From Shouchella xiaoxiensis (GTDB taxonomy: Bacteria; Bacillota; Bacilli; Bacillales; Bacillaceae_D): 64,000 bases of DNA. Below are positions 33,120-42,522 of the stretch, one piece after another. The position numbers and the translations under genes are program-made. How positions within the stretch are numbered: position 1 is the first letter of the stretch; each line of letters begins with the position of its first letter. Where the stretch lies: assembly GCF_016907895.1 (NCBI RefSeq), contig NZ_JAFBCV010000009.1, positions 1 to 64,000 on the forward strand, given 5' to 3'. The notes below the pieces were generated by a model. The model did not search any database. It saw only the letters and a list, made by a program, of their open reading frames with translations, and was not told the DNA's origin.

Positions 33120-35231
33120 TTACCAATTTGTTATGACCGTATCGGTCCCAGTAGCAGGAGACGTATACGTTCGATTATTGCCACTTTGCCAGATGACGTT
33201 TCCGTTCTGATCTTTTTTGATATATTTGTATTCCAAATTCTTACCCGCTGGAACGCTGATGTCATAGTACCAAGTTGGGTATTTGTACATCACTTGATTA
33301 AACATCGGTCCAATCGCTTTGTTAGGGTCCCAATTACCAAGTTCACTCACATTGCCAACAATATATATGTTTGTTCCTGAGTTTGTTGTGGCGTTGTTAA
33401 CTCCAAAGCGGACACTGACTTGGTTTCCTGTTAATACTTCAAACTTCTCATACGCGGGACTTTTTGCGTTCGTCGCATTAACAACGGAAAGATTATAGTG
33501 ACCGGCTGTCACGCTAGGAACCTTAATTTGTATTTCTGTGTTCGACCAAGAAACAATTTCTGCGGATGTTGAGCCAAAGAGAACGGTACCTTTCTTGTCA
33601 CCAAATCCTTCACCGCTTACCGTAACGGTATTTCCAGCTTTGCCGATCATCGGACCTACATGGCCGATTAGAGGAGTCGTTGATGGCTTGGTTACTTGCC
33701 AAACCGCTACGCCGTTTGCCCGCAATTGAAAGGAATTTACTGAACCATTGGCATTAACGGTAATAGCGTTGCCATCTAAAAGCTGCTGGAGTTCATCTGT
33801 ATAGTTCCCTTGGGGTAATGATGTGCTTAAATTAGTGATTGTTTGATTTCGATTGCTACTGTTTACGGCAGTTAGCACAACGTTATTGCCAAATTTTCTT
33901 TCGTAAATATAAACATCTGAGTTAATCCAGCGTTCAGTTGTATTGCCATAACCTAGTGCAGAATTGCGCTGTCTTAAAGAAGCCAATTTGCTAGTAATTT
34001 TATAAGAGTTTGTAGAACGATCGAACGTTTTCATCGGTTTCCGATTGTCAGGGTCGTTGCCGCCAGTTAAATATTGCTCTGTTCCATAGTAAATTGTTGG
34101 TACACCACGAGATGTAAGCAAGACAGCTAGCGCCATATCTGTCTGACGATTTGAAGACGCTCCTACTGAAAAACGGCTCATGTCATGGTTGTCAATAAAG
34201 GTTACTTGATCAATGACCTCGTCATAATCCTTCTCCGTGTTTTTAATCATTTCATTAAAATCGTACCAGTTGCTCGTGCGGTCCTTTAGGACACTTCGAA
34301 TCGTTTGGCCAAACTGAAAGTCTAATAAGCTCATACCACTTTCATTGGCGAAGTGATGATTTTGCGGATCGACTTCTCCTGAGCCCAAAAACCATTCTCC
34401 AAAGGTAAAAACGGGCTTATGGCTATAGATGTCACTCATTAAAGAGGTTTGCCAACCCTCAGACATATGTTTAACCGCATCGACTCGAATGCCATCAATT
34501 CCTTTATCTAACCAAAGCTTAATCGACTCCTTTAAATACTGATCAATGACTTTGTTATTCAAATCATAGTCGGCTAGATCGTATAAGTTGCGGTAGATGC
34601 TGTCTTCATAAGAAGAAAAGTCTGTTCCCCCATTATGGTGAAAGAGTTTGTTACGATCATTCGAATAATTGCCTAACAGTGCGCCATTATTGTAGAGCGC
34701 TCCATTTTCAACATAGTTAGGATTCGTTTCGAGCGCAGGTGATGAATGATTTGGCGTGAAGTCCATAATAATCTTAATGCCTTTACTATGGGCGGTACTA
34801 ACCAATCGGTCAAAATCAGTGAAATTCCCGAAGTAAGGGTTTGTTTTTTTGTAATCTCTTGCCCAATATCCGTGATAAGAGGTGTAGCCGCTCGGGTGCA
34901 GCGCATAAACATTTTCGACCGGCTGAGAAATCCAAAGTGCCGTAATCCCTAAATCGGTTAAATAACCGTCGTTCATCTTGTTTATAATTCCTTGCCAGTC
35001 ACCACCACAATACTTATGAAGATCACTACAATTTTGACTAAAAATGGTTCCAGTTGGGTTGTTCGCTGTATTTCCGTCTGAGAACCGGTCGGTCACAATT
35101 TGGTAAATAACATCTTTTGAATAATTGACTTTGTTTGTGACACCAGCCTCAACAACTGTAGGTAAAGAAAGAAGTGAGAAAAAGATAAAGCTTAATGCAA
35201 TCGCTTTCACACAAACTTTTAAAGATCTCAA
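33120..35231 (-). CDS. cgt: Cyclomaltodextrin glucanotransferase (CGTase)
   Basis: A 703-residue secreted enzyme that turns starch into cyclodextrins. After a signal peptide of about 29 residues (ending PTVVEA) come domains A/B, with RVDAVKH (nucleophile Asp, about 251), GEWFLG (acid Glu, about 279) and [10 protein letters not shown] (Asp, about 350). Domain C follows, then an IPT-like domain D ([19 protein letters not shown]) and the starch-binding CBM20 domain E, ending TDTVITNW. The complete five-domain A-E layout distinguishes it from ordinary alpha-amylase. I set the start at TTG 35231 because GAAGGAGG lies 7 bases upstream and the signal peptide begins there. It is divergent from the mdx importer genes and probably glucose-repressed. 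Confidence 0.93.
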   Translation of the reverse strand: MRSLKVCVKAIALSFIFFSLLSLPTVVEAGVTNKVNYSKDVIYQIVTDRFSDGNTANNPTGTIFSQNCSDLHKYCGGDWQGIINKMNDGYLTDLGITALWISQPVENVYALHPSGYTSYHGYWARDYKKTNPYFGNFTDFDRLVSTAHSKGIKIIMDFTPNHSSPALETNPNYVENGALYNNGALLGNYSNDRNKLFHHNGGTDFSSYEDSIYRNLYDLADYDLNNKVIDQYLKESIKLWLDKGIDGIRVDAVKHMSEGWQTSLMSDIYSHKPVFTFGEWFLGSGEVDPQNHHFANESGMSLLDFQFGQTIRSVLKDRTSNWYDFNEMIKNTEKDYDEVIDQVTFIDNHDMSRFSVGASSNRQTDMALAVLLTSRGVPTIYYGTEQYLTGGNDPDNRKPMKTFDRSTNSYKITSKLASLRQRNSALGYGNTTERWINSDVYIYERKFGNNVVLTAVNSSNRNQTITNLSTSLPQGNYTDELQQLLDGNAITVNANGSVNSFQLRANGVAVWQVTKPSTTPLIGHVGPMIGKAGNTVTVSGEGFGDKKGTVLFGSTSAEIVSWSNTEIQIKVPSVTAGHYNLSVVNATNAKSPAYEKFEVLTGNQVSVRFGVNNATTNSGTNIYIVGNVSELGNWDPNKAIGPMFNQVMYKYPTWYYDISVPAGKNLEYKYIKKDQNGNVIWQSGNNRTYTSPATGTDTVITNW

Positions 35232-35277
35232 CTTTATTCCTCCTTCAAGATAATGTGATGAATCTTTTATAAAATAA

Positions 35278-35317
35278 AACAACCCCGCCTTTTAAAAGAA
35301 TAAAAGACGGGGTTGTT
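35278..35317 (-). terminator. Leader terminator before CGTase
   Basis: On the minus strand AACAACCCCGTCTTTT pairs with AAAAGGCGGGGTTGTT (one G-T pair), followed by TTATTTT. It lies inside the CGTase 5' leader, so it must act as an attenuator unless transcription starts after it. Confidence 0.85.
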
Positions 35318-35395
35318 TGTAAAAAACCAAAAGCATTGCCCTTGAATTAGTAAATAGTATGCTGTTTATTTATTAATAGCGCATAAACACTGAAT
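35278..35395 (-). promoter_or_regulatory. Conserved leader RNA, copy B (before CGTase)
   Basis: Minus strand: core AATTCAAGGGCAATGC (35333-35348), 15 bases, then terminator. The core differs from copy A at two of 16 positions, and TTTG/CAAA replaces the TTGTG/CACAA stem of copy A, a compensatory change. Upstream lies TGTTTAT/ATAAACA, a further inverted repeat. A start upstream of the core is assumed from the candidate promoter near 35410-35455. Confidence 0.65.
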
Positions 35396-35443
35396 TCGTA
35401 AATAGGTCATTAGAACTAAAATATGATTCGAAAAAATCTTTTT

Positions 35444-35457
35444 TGTAAGCGCTTGCT
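35444..35457. promoter_or_regulatory. Candidate cre site (CcpA)
   Basis: TGTAAGCGCTTGCT departs from the CcpA consensus TGWAANCGNTNNCA only at the last base. It lies over the presumed CGTase promoter, fitting carbon catabolite repression. Confidence 0.55.
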
Positions 35458-35494
35458 ATATTTTAAATTGCCATGTATGATGTTATCAAATCTG

Positions 35495-35510
35495 GCGCAA
35501 ACGTTTGCGC
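35495..35510. promoter_or_regulatory. LacI-family operator palindrome
   Basis: GCGCAAACGTTTGCGC is a perfect 16-base palindrome with the central CG typical of LacI-family operators. It lies between CGTase and mdxE; the LacI-type gene at 39244 is the likely binder. Confidence 0.75.
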
Positions 35511-35580
35511 TACTATGCAGAGAATGTAAAAGTAGCTCAGAAAACGCTAGATTGATATAACTTTATAGGGGGAAGAAGAA

Positions 35581-36852
35581 ATGAAAAAAAGTTCACTAGC
35601 ATCCATGTTTTTATTGCTTGTTTTCTTAGCTGCTTGTGCTCCTGAACGGGATGAAGAGACAGCAACGCCAAGTGAAAGTAATGGAACTGACGAGGCGGCG
35701 GAAAAACCGGAAGAGTTAATTATTTGGGCAAATGATCAAGAAGAACAGTTAGAGGCAATTGAAAAAATGGCAAGTGATTATGAAGAACAGAGCGGAATTA
35801 ACGTCAAGGTTGAGTCAAAGCCCATGATGGATCAATTGCAAGAGTTAGCATTAGCGGGACCAGAAGGAAATGGTCCAGATTTATTTTTCCAAGCTCATGA
35901 TCAAATTGGAAATATTGTCGCACAAGGGCTAGCAGATCCCCTTGATCTATCAGATGAAGAGTTAGCCAATTATGCCAGTTCTTCTGTAGATGCAGTAACC
36001 TATGAGTTTGAAGGAGAGTCAAACATCTATGGAGTCCCTGCTGTTATCGAAACATACGGAATTTTCTATAATAAAGAGATTGTGCCGGAAGCACCAGAAA
36101 CCATTGAGGAATTAAAAACAATTCTTGAGGAAAATACAGACGCATCAGCCGATCAATATGGCTTTCTAATGCGACCGAATGATTTATATTTTGCCTTTCC
36201 ATTCTTAAAAAATTACGGTGGCTATATTTTTGGTGGAGAGGTCGGTGAATATAATACTGACGATATTGGCTTAAACAATGAAGGTGCTTACGAAGGCGGC
36301 GAGCTGTTTCAATCATTCTTTGGTTCAGGGCTTATCCCAGCATCTACAACCGTCGATGTGGTTGATGGATTATTTACAGAAGGTAAAGTGGGCGTTGTTA
36401 TTAATGGACCGTGGAGCATTCCAACATATGGACAAGCACTGGGTGAGAATTTAGGATTTGCGCCATTTCCAACAATTAATGGAGAAGCAAGTGCGACATT
36501 TGTTGGTGTGAAATCATGGATGGTCTCTTACTACTCGGAAAGCAAAGATTGGGCGAAAGACTTAGCGTTATTTATGACAAACGAAGATAATCTAGCACAT
36601 TACTTTGACGTTGCAGGGGAACTTCCTCCAAACACCGAGGTGCTAAATAACTTAGATGATCCGATTTATGCTGCTTTTGCTGAGCAAATTGAATACGGTG
36701 TGCCAATGCCAAGTACGCCACAGATGGCGCAAGTGTGGGCCCCAATGAACGATGCCTTACAGTTCTTGGCTGAAGGTGAAGAAGTTGAGTCTGTTCTTGA
36801 TGAAGCGGTTGAGCAAATACAGATGAACATTGAAATGGGTTCTGGAAATTAA
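35581..36852 (+). CDS. mdxE: Maltodextrin/cyclodextrin-binding lipoprotein
   Basis: A 423-residue solute-binding protein of the MalE/MdxE (CUT1) family. A signal peptide with lipobox FLAAC (Cys19) and an acidic linker precede a typical domain with QEELALAGPEGNGPDL-like and GVVINGPWSI segments. It binds linear or cyclic maltodextrins outside the membrane and delivers them to the MdxFG permease. The strong AGGGGGAAG ribosome binding site and the weak terminator after it suggest higher expression than the permease genes. Its position opposite CGTase makes cyclodextrin a probable ligand. Confidence 0.92.
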   Translation: MKKSSLASMFLLLVFLAACAPERDEETATPSESNGTDEAAEKPEELIIWANDQEEQLEAIEKMASDYEEQSGINVKVESKPMMDQLQELALAGPEGNGPDLFFQAHDQIGNIVAQGLADPLDLSDEELANYASSSVDAVTYEFEGESNIYGVPAVIETYGIFYNKEIVPEAPETIEELKTILEENTDASADQYGFLMRPNDLYFAFPFLKNYGGYIFGGEVGEYNTDDIGLNNEGAYEGGELFQSFFGSGLIPASTTVDVVDGLFTEGKVGVVINGPWSIPTYGQALGENLGFAPFPTINGEASATFVGVKSWMVSYYSESKDWAKDLALFMTNEDNLAHYFDVAGELPPNTEVLNNLDDPIYAAFAEQIEYGVPMPSTPQMAQVWAPMNDALQFLAEGEEVESVLDEAVEQIQMNIEMGSGN

Positions 36853-36858
36853 GGCGAT

Positions 36859-36890
36859 AAAGTGGGAAGAAATACTTCCCACTTTATTAT
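36859..36890 (+). terminator. Attenuating hairpin between mdxE and mdxF
   Basis: AAAGTGGGAAG and CTTCCCACTTT form a perfect stem with only a broken T-run. Such hairpins often let some transcription through to lower-abundance permease genes. Confidence 0.65.
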
Positions 36891-36918
36891 ATTGAAATAA
36901 TAGAAGGAGGGTACAGAA

Positions 36919-38262
36919 TTGCCTACTCCGTCAACAAATAAGTTGAATAAGCCTCATTTGAAGAATGTGAATTCAAAGGTACCGCGCCAAAAAAATCATA
37001 AGCCGAAGGTCGCAATGATTTTATCAATACTTTTTGCAGGCTTAGGCCAACTTTATAATCGCAGATATTTGAAAGGTTCCATCTTTATAGTTATTAAACT
37101 AGCTTTTATCGTAACGAGCTTAGAATCGCTTAATTACGGGTTATGGGGGCTTCGTACGCTAGGAACTATTCCTGGAACGGATCATTCCATTCGCTTGCTG
37201 GTGCTTGGTGTATTGGCTTTAATTGTATCGGTCATTGCGATAACGCTCTATATCTTTAACATTATTGATGCAAGAAAGCAGGCACTAAAGATCCAACAGG
37301 GTTGGAAACCATTAAAGTTTAGAGAAACTGTGCGAGAATTTTACAATTATGCTTTTCCTTATATTATGACATTGCCGGGATTATTACTGATGATTTTTGT
37401 TGTGATTTTTCCGCTACTCTTTTCTATCTTATTGGCTTTTACAAATTATGATTTATATAATTCCCCGCCACGGAACCTTGTTAGCTGGGTCGGGCTAGAT
37501 AATTTTAAGAGTCTAGTCACGGTTCCAATTTGGCAAAATACATTCTTCAGTGTATTTTCTTGGACAATTGTCTGGACAGTTGTCGCAACAACGATGCAAA
37601 TTGGCGTTGGCTTCTTTTTAGCTGTGCTTGTCAATGATCCAAGAGTAAAGTTGAAAAAACTTATTCGAACGATTTTAATTCTTCCTTGGGCAGTGCCTTC
37701 TTTTGTAACGATTTTAATTTTTGCGGCGATGTTTAATGATGATTTCGGAACAATTAATCGCGATATTATTATCCCGCTAATTGGCGGCGATGGGGTAGCC
37801 TGGCTTAGCGATCCGTTATACGCGAGAATTGCCATAATTCTCATTCAAACATGGCTAGGTTTTCCCTTTATCTTTGCGTTAATCACAGGGATTCTGCAAA
37901 GCATTTCAAGTGATTGGTACGAAGCAGCTGATATCGATGGTGCTAGTCGATTTCAGAAGTTTAGAAACATCACGTTTCCTCATGTGATGTTTGCCACAGC
38001 ACCTTTATTGATTATGCAATACGCATCTAACTTTAATAACTTTAATGTGATTTATTTATTTAATGAAGGTGGGCCACCGGTACGAGGTCAAAACGCCGGC
38101 GGAACAGATATCTTAATTTCTTGGGTGTACAAGCTGACGTTTGATACAAATAATTACTCGATGGCAGCTGTTATTTCCATTATTATGGGCTTAATTGTGT
38201 CAGGCTTTGCTTTTTATCAGTTTAGAAAAACAAGAGCGTTTAAAGAAGAGGGGGAGATCTAA
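36919..38262 (+). CDS. mdxF: Maltodextrin ABC permease MdxF
   Basis: A 447-residue MalF-type inner-membrane permease. The N-terminus is a cytoplasmic basic segment with a GLGQLYNRRYLKG motif, then several membrane spans. The ABC-permease EAA loop reads EAADIDGASRFQKFRNITFPHV. It starts with TTG behind GAAGGAGGG, and its stop overlaps the mdxG start (TAATG). With MdxG and a shared ATPase encoded elsewhere (MsmX type; none is in this window) it forms the importer. Confidence 0.92.
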   Translation: MPTPSTNKLNKPHLKNVNSKVPRQKNHKPKVAMILSILFAGLGQLYNRRYLKGSIFIVIKLAFIVTSLESLNYGLWGLRTLGTIPGTDHSIRLLVLGVLALIVSVIAITLYIFNIIDARKQALKIQQGWKPLKFRETVREFYNYAFPYIMTLPGLLLMIFVVIFPLLFSILLAFTNYDLYNSPPRNLVSWVGLDNFKSLVTVPIWQNTFFSVFSWTIVWTVVATTMQIGVGFFLAVLVNDPRVKLKKLIRTILILPWAVPSFVTILIFAAMFNDDFGTINRDIIIPLIGGDGVAWLSDPLYARIAIILIQTWLGFPFIFALITGILQSISSDWYEAADIDGASRFQKFRNITFPHVMFATAPLLIMQYASNFNNFNVIYLFNEGGPPVRGQNAGGTDILISWVYKLTFDTNNYSMAAVISIIMGLIVSGFAFYQFRKTRAFKEEGEI

Positions 38263-39101
38263 TGTATAGAAAAGCGAAATCGAGGCTGGAGTTAACGGCG
38301 ATCTATTTCATTATCGCGCTTGCAGCCGTTGTTATTTTCTACCCTCTAGTGTGGACGGTTGGAATGTCATTCAATCAAGGCACTAGTTTATACTCTTCTT
38401 CTTTAATTCCGCAAAATTTTTCATTAGAGCATTACAAATGGCTATTTAGTGATAGCAGTGACTATTTATTATGGTATAAAAATTCGCTTATTGTTTCGAT
38501 TGCGAATGCAATAGGGAGTGTCGTTTTGACTTCTCTAATTGCTTACGCGTTCTCGCGTTATAAATTTGTTGGGCGAAAGAATGGGTTGTATATCTTTTTA
38601 TTATTGCAAATGTTTCCCGTTATGATGGCGATGGTCGCTTTGTATATCTTTTTGAATATGCTAGGTCTACTGGACACACTTTCAGGATTAATCTTAATTT
38701 ACCTTGGCGGACAAATTCCGTTTAATGCTTGGTTAGTGAAAGGTTATTTAGATACAATTCCACGCGATTTAGATGAGGCAGCTCGCATTGATGGAGCAGG
38801 TCATTTACGCGTGTTCTGGAGTATCATTATCCCTTTGGCAAAGCCGATTTTAGCAGTAGTTGCCTTGTTTAATTTCATGGCACCGATGTTCGATTTTCTT
38901 CTGCCATCAATTGTGCTTTCGAGTAAAGAAAACTATACGTTGGCTGTGGGGTTGTTTAACTTTATTAACGATCAGTTTTCGAATAATTTCACGAGATTTG
39001 CAGCTGGATCAGTCTTAATTGCATTACCAATTGCGACCGTCTACTTGTATTTGCAACGCTTTTTAATCTCTGGTTTAGCAGCGGGTGGGACAAAGGGTTA
39101 A
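38262..39101 (+). CDS. mdxG: Maltodextrin ABC permease MdxG
   Basis: A 279-residue MalG-type permease with six predicted membrane spans and the EAA loop DEAARIDGAGHLRVFWSIIIP. It ends with the usual FLISGLAAGGTKG tail of the family. It overlaps mdxF by one base and pairs with it in the importer. No ATPase gene follows, which is normal for Bacillus sugar importers that use a common MsmX. Confidence 0.92.
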   Translation: MYRKAKSRLELTAIYFIIALAAVVIFYPLVWTVGMSFNQGTSLYSSSLIPQNFSLEHYKWLFSDSSDYLLWYKNSLIVSIANAIGSVVLTSLIAYAFSRYKFVGRKNGLYIFLLLQMFPVMMAMVALYIFLNMLGLLDTLSGLILIYLGGQIPFNAWLVKGYLDTIPRDLDEAARIDGAGHLRVFWSIIIPLAKPILAVVALFNFMAPMFDFLLPSIVLSSKENYTLAVGLFNFINDQFSNNFTRFAAGSVLIALPIATVYLYLQRFLISGLAAGGTKG

Positions 39102-39243
39102 GAAGTTTTGTTGAGCGGTAGAATCTCCCTAAAGCAACGAAAGTAGCTACTCGGACATCCATTTATAGGGGCTTCCATTACGATAGGAGAGGATGCTGTA
39201 TGTAAGCGAAGAGTATATCTAGTTGAAAAATAGGAGGAGAAGG

Positions 39244-40278
39244 ATGTCTGTCACCATTAAAGACGTAGCTAAAAGGGCTAATGTCTCACCTTCAACAGTG
39301 TCACGCGTATTATCAGACAGTAGTAAAATTAGTGATAAAACGAAGAAAAAAGTTCGTAAAACAATGGATGAATTAGGCTATCACATCAATTTTAACGCTC
39401 GTGTTCTTGTACAGAAATCAACGAAAGCGATTGGAATTGTGATGAAGCACTCTGCTAGTCAATCCATGCAAAATCCTTTTTTTCCTGAAATATTGAGAGG
39501 GATAAGCGCCTTTTGTCATAAGAAAGAGTACAGCATTTCATTAACAACCGGAGAATCTGAACAGGCCATCTTTGAAGAGGTAATAAAAATGGTTCAAGGC
39601 AAAAGGGTAGACGGATTAATTGTTCTCTACTCTAAAGAGGATGATCAGGTCGTTCCTTACTTATTGGAGCAAAAAATCCCATTCGTAGTCATAGGAAAGC
39701 CTGCCTCGCAATCGAATCAAATGATGTATGTGGATAACGATAATGTTCAAGCAGCAAAGGAGGCGACTGAATTTTTAATTCAGTTAGGTCATGAGAGAAT
39801 TGGCTTTATTGGAGATGATCCGACCTTTCAAGTGATGCAAGATCGACTGAACGGTTACCGCGAAGGGTTGCTGACAAGTGGACTAGAAGTAATCGATGCG
39901 TATGTAAAAGATTTTATCTATGGTACCGATAGAGTGAAGCAGATTATTGATGAGTTGGTAGCTCTCACGATAAAGCCCACAGCAATCGTCATTTCAGCCG
40001 ATGTTAATGCATTTGCTGTCATGAAAGAGCTAAGAGAAAGAGGAATAACTGTCCCTGAACAAATGAGTATTATAAGCTTTAATAATACGATTCTGTCGCA
40101 GTTCTCTATCCCTCCGATGACGGCAGTTGATATACAAACCTATCAATTAGGCTATGAAGCTTCAAGATGTGTCATAGAACTCATTCATGACACAGAAATG
40201 TTTAAGCATAGCGTCATTATACCGACTATCATAAAGGTTAGAGAATCGACATGTATTCCAAAAATCGCAGAAACTTAG
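39244..40278 (+). CDS. LacI-family regulator of maltodextrin genes
   Basis: A 344-residue LacI/GalR repressor. The HTH TIKDVAKRANVSPSTVSRVL opens the protein, followed by the hinge and a periplasmic-binding-like effector domain (VDGLIVLYSKED, GHERIGFIGDD). ATG 39244 has AGGAGG 6 bases upstream; an upstream TTG at 39223 would place the ribosome binding site inside the gene. It follows mdxG by 140 bases and probably binds the palindrome at 35495. The inducer is likely a maltodextrin. Confidence 0.9.
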   Translation: MSVTIKDVAKRANVSPSTVSRVLSDSSKISDKTKKKVRKTMDELGYHINFNARVLVQKSTKAIGIVMKHSASQSMQNPFFPEILRGISAFCHKKEYSISLTTGESEQAIFEEVIKMVQGKRVDGLIVLYSKEDDQVVPYLLEQKIPFVVIGKPASQSNQMMYVDNDNVQAAKEATEFLIQLGHERIGFIGDDPTFQVMQDRLNGYREGLLTSGLEVIDAYVKDFIYGTDRVKQIIDELVALTIKPTAIVISADVNAFAVMKELRERGITVPEQMSIISFNNTILSQFSIPPMTAVDIQTYQLGYEASRCVIELIHDTEMFKHSVIIPTIIKVRESTCIPKIAET

Positions 40279-40366
40279 GATTCTGTTAAATAATAAAAGA
40301 TGGAAAAGAAATTGGTTTTGGACAAATAAAAATTGTAATTGTGTGATAAATTGAATGTAGCAGCGA

Positions 40367-40398
40367 GAAGCATCAAAGACTCTTGATGCTTCATTTTT
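40367..40398 (+). terminator. Terminator after the LacI-type gene
   Basis: GAAGCATCAA and TTGATGCTTC form a perfect 10-base stem, followed by ATTTTT. Confidence 0.85.
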
Positions 40399-40436
40399 GT
40401 ATGTTGAGGTTCAAAATTCATGGGGAGGCTTAGTTA

Positions 40437-41108
40437 ATGATTGGGATAAGTATAGCTACGAACTGGGAATTCGAAGCAGCGTTAGATTACTTTATTATTA
40501 AGGACAATGAGCGTTTTCGCTATCCGTATGGCGAATACTTTTTTAGGAACGTTAATGGCAGCGAGCTACTTTTTTATTGTACCGGTGTTAGAAAAGTGAA
40601 TGGTGTTGGCGGGTGCCAGTATATGATTTCTACGTTTAATTTAGCAAAAATCATTGTGGTGGGAACCTGTGCAGGAATAGACGATACGTTTCGCAACTTA
40701 GATATTGTTGTACCGAATAAAGCGGTTCAATATGACTGCACTGTTAAAGAAGTTGAGCCGCTTATTAAGCAATCATTCATCGTTGATATTGATCTATCAA
40801 TCTATGGGAATCAATTTTTAACAGGAACGATTGGCACTGCCGATAAAGCGGTTGTGATGTGGAAGGACTATTTGGAGTTAAAAAAGAACGCCATCACAAT
40901 AGCTGACACTGAAGCGGCGGCCATTGCTTATTGTTGTAAGAAGAATGATGTGGAATGCATCATCATAAAAGGCATATCAGACTTTCCGACAGATGAGCGG
41001 GACGGGGACAAGTTCGAGTCGAACGCGCAACAAATAAATGTCTATCTAGAAAATACGCCAAAAGTAATGAACAAAATCTTTAAGGAGTATGTAGACCGAT
41101 TTATTTAA
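40437..41108 (+). CDS. Nucleoside phosphorylase-fold (MTA/SAH nucleosidase-like) protein
   Basis: A 223-residue PNP/UDP phosphorylase superfamily protein. The pattern GTCAGIDDTFRNLDIVVPNKAVQYD matches the family's phosphate/ribose region, ADTEAAAIAYCC matches the conserved Glu-containing MExxA region, and IKGISDFPTDE matches the final VRGISD motif with the catalytic Asp. It should cleave or bind a nucleoside in the cytoplasm. It is more diverged than standard MtnN, so the substrate is open. It stands alone with its own ribosome binding site (GGGGAGG). Confidence 0.75.
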   Translation: MIGISIATNWEFEAALDYFIIKDNERFRYPYGEYFFRNVNGSELLFYCTGVRKVNGVGGCQYMISTFNLAKIIVVGTCAGIDDTFRNLDIVVPNKAVQYDCTVKEVEPLIKQSFIVDIDLSIYGNQFLTGTIGTADKAVVMWKDYLELKKNAITIADTEAAAIAYCCKKNDVECIIIKGISDFPTDERDGDKFESNAQQINVYLENTPKVMNKIFKEYVDRFI

Positions 41109-41126
41109 GTGATTGTGGTCAGAGAG

Positions 41127-41579
41127 TTACAGTCGTTCTACTAATTGAAACGGGGAAACTTCCCAGTGTTCGTAAGGAACCGCTTGCTTTTTCATTGCAT
41201 CTAATGTGCGAGACCTCATATGCGGGCGAACCAGATACTGGTCAATGTTTGTTTCATTTAGTGCGATGTATTCCGCTTCTTTGATTTCGCTTGGTTGAAG
41301 CTTGATATCACCAGAAACATAGTGTGCATGGAATACGATGCTGACGATTCCATCAGTAGCATTATAGTAGACGCCTGTTACGCCAATGGGATTAATTTTA
41401 ATACCTGTTTCTTCTAGCACTTCACGCCTAACCGCTTCACTTAACGATTCGCCCTCTTCCACTTGTCCTCCTGGAAGCTCCCATGTGTCTGAGCGCCAAT
41501 GTGTTTTGACGAGTAAAACCTCATTATTTGCATTTGTGACGTACGCTGAAACAGCAACAATATGTTTTGGTGTGTGCAT
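41127..41579 (-). CDS. NUDIX hydrolase
   Basis: A 150-residue NUDIX pyrophosphohydrolase. The Nudix box GGQVEEGESLSEAVRREV and the following LEETGI fit G-x5-E-x7-REVxEExG exactly. Such enzymes remove NDP-linked metabolites or damaged nucleotides; this substrate is unknown. It is a single gene with AAGGAAA before the ATG, convergent with the neighbouring nucleosidase-like gene. Confidence 0.9.
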   Translation of the reverse strand: MHTPKHIVAVSAYVTNANNEVLLVKTHWRSDTWELPGGQVEEGESLSEAVRREVLEETGIKINPIGVTGVYYNATDGIVSIVFHAHYVSGDIKLQPSEIKEAEYIALNETNIDQYLVRPHMRSRTLDAMKKQAVPYEHWEVSPFQLVERL

Positions 41580-41654
41580 AGAAATTTCCTTTTGATAGGG
41601 TTTAAGCTAAGATGGGACTTAGCGTATTATAAATAAAATGTATGAAGGTGAACG

Positions 41655-42188
41655 ATGAAAATAAACGACTTTGAACTAGATTTAAACGTAGGATCCGCGC
41701 CTTTTTTTCAAACAAATGGGGATAAAAGAGTTCGTTTTCTTATGGATACATTTGCAGACAATCCAGGCTTGTTGAAGAAAGTATATAAATATCTTATTGA
41801 TATCAATGACGACATGAATTGTTCCTTTATTTCAGGGTACATGTTTAAGGATAGAAAGCAGTTTGAGTATGGAAATATCGGTCGGACGATAAAAATAACA
41901 AACGTCAAAACTTGTAGCTACTGGAACAACGACTTAGACGCTTTTGTGACGTTTAGTACGGTAACAAATGTGGCTTCTGCAGATGTTCACCACTATTTGA
42001 AACAGTCGATGCGGGGATTTCAACATGATTTACACATCTGTTTTTATAATAAAGATTTTCTCATTTACGTGACTACAGATGTAATGGATCTTATCTCTAC
42101 CAAAAGAATCATAGCAGGAGTGAAACAGGATTTTGCATCTTTTATAGATAGACGTTATGAGGTATTGCTGACAAGATCTAGCGGATGA
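41655..42188 (+). CDS. Conserved-looking protein of unknown function
   Basis: A 177-residue soluble protein without signal peptide or membrane helix. Notable segments are FISGYMFKDRKQFEYGNIGR, CSYWNNDLDAFVTFSTVTN and HDLHICFYNKDFLIYVTTDVMDL. GAAGGTGA precedes the ATG. Its end overlaps the convergent zinc-ribbon protein gene by 11 bases. No family was recognised. Confidence 0.6.
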   Translation: MKINDFELDLNVGSAPFFQTNGDKRVRFLMDTFADNPGLLKKVYKYLIDINDDMNCSFISGYMFKDRKQFEYGNIGRTIKITNVKTCSYWNNDLDAFVTFSTVTNVASADVHHYLKQSMRGFQHDLHICFYNKDFLIYVTTDVMDLISTKRIIAGVKQDFASFIDRRYEVLLTRSSG

Positions 42189-42501
42189 AGTTGTCATAGT
42201 ATAAAGTAAACGCTACACCAATATCTTTCAACTGCCCCTTTAACACGGAAACTTTGACGGAACCATCACTAGCTTGAAGTCTGGCTGGATAATACTTAGA
42301 GAAAGGCACGAACCCATTTTTCAGCCATTTCTCTCGGTACTGCTTATACATAGCTTCATTGCTGCAAACATCGTCATCATCTACGCCAAACTGAAACCCA
42401 CAGCAAGAGCAAATTTCAAAGCTACTATTTCCTAACTTATCATAAGGGGGGTCTTCAAGCCCTTTATAGCCGCATACTGGGCATAAATAAAATTGCTTCA
42501 T
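42178..42501 (-). CDS. Zinc-ribbon protein, unknown
   Basis: A 107-residue protein beginning with a four-cysteine zinc ribbon (CPVCGYKG, then CSCCGFQFG) followed by a YxxYREKWLKNG segment and a beta-rich end. Similar small ribbon proteins occur widely in Bacillus as immunity-like or unknown proteins. It lies 21 bases after the DUF817 gene, so the two may be co-transcribed. Confidence 0.65.
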   Translation of the reverse strand: MKQFYLCPVCGYKGLEDPPYDKLGNSSFEICSCCGFQFGVDDDDVCSNEAMYKQYREKWLKNGFVPFSKYYPARLQASDGSVKVSVLKGQLKDIGVAFTLYYDNFIR

Positions 42502-42522
42502 CTGCTATTTTCCACCATCCTT

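Larger units (their letters stand above)
35232..35580. other. Divergent control region, CGTase / mdxEFG
   Basis: Holds the CGTase leader RNA (35278-35395), a cre-like site (35444-35457) and a 16-base LacI-type palindrome (35495-35510). On the minus strand CTTACA and CATATT with an 18-base gap are a candidate CGTase promoter overlapping the cre-like site. Confidence 0.6.

Noticed and set aside
35581-36852. Several minus-strand open frames inside mdxE
   Set aside because: No ribosome binding sites; the plus-strand protein is a complete, recognisable binding protein.
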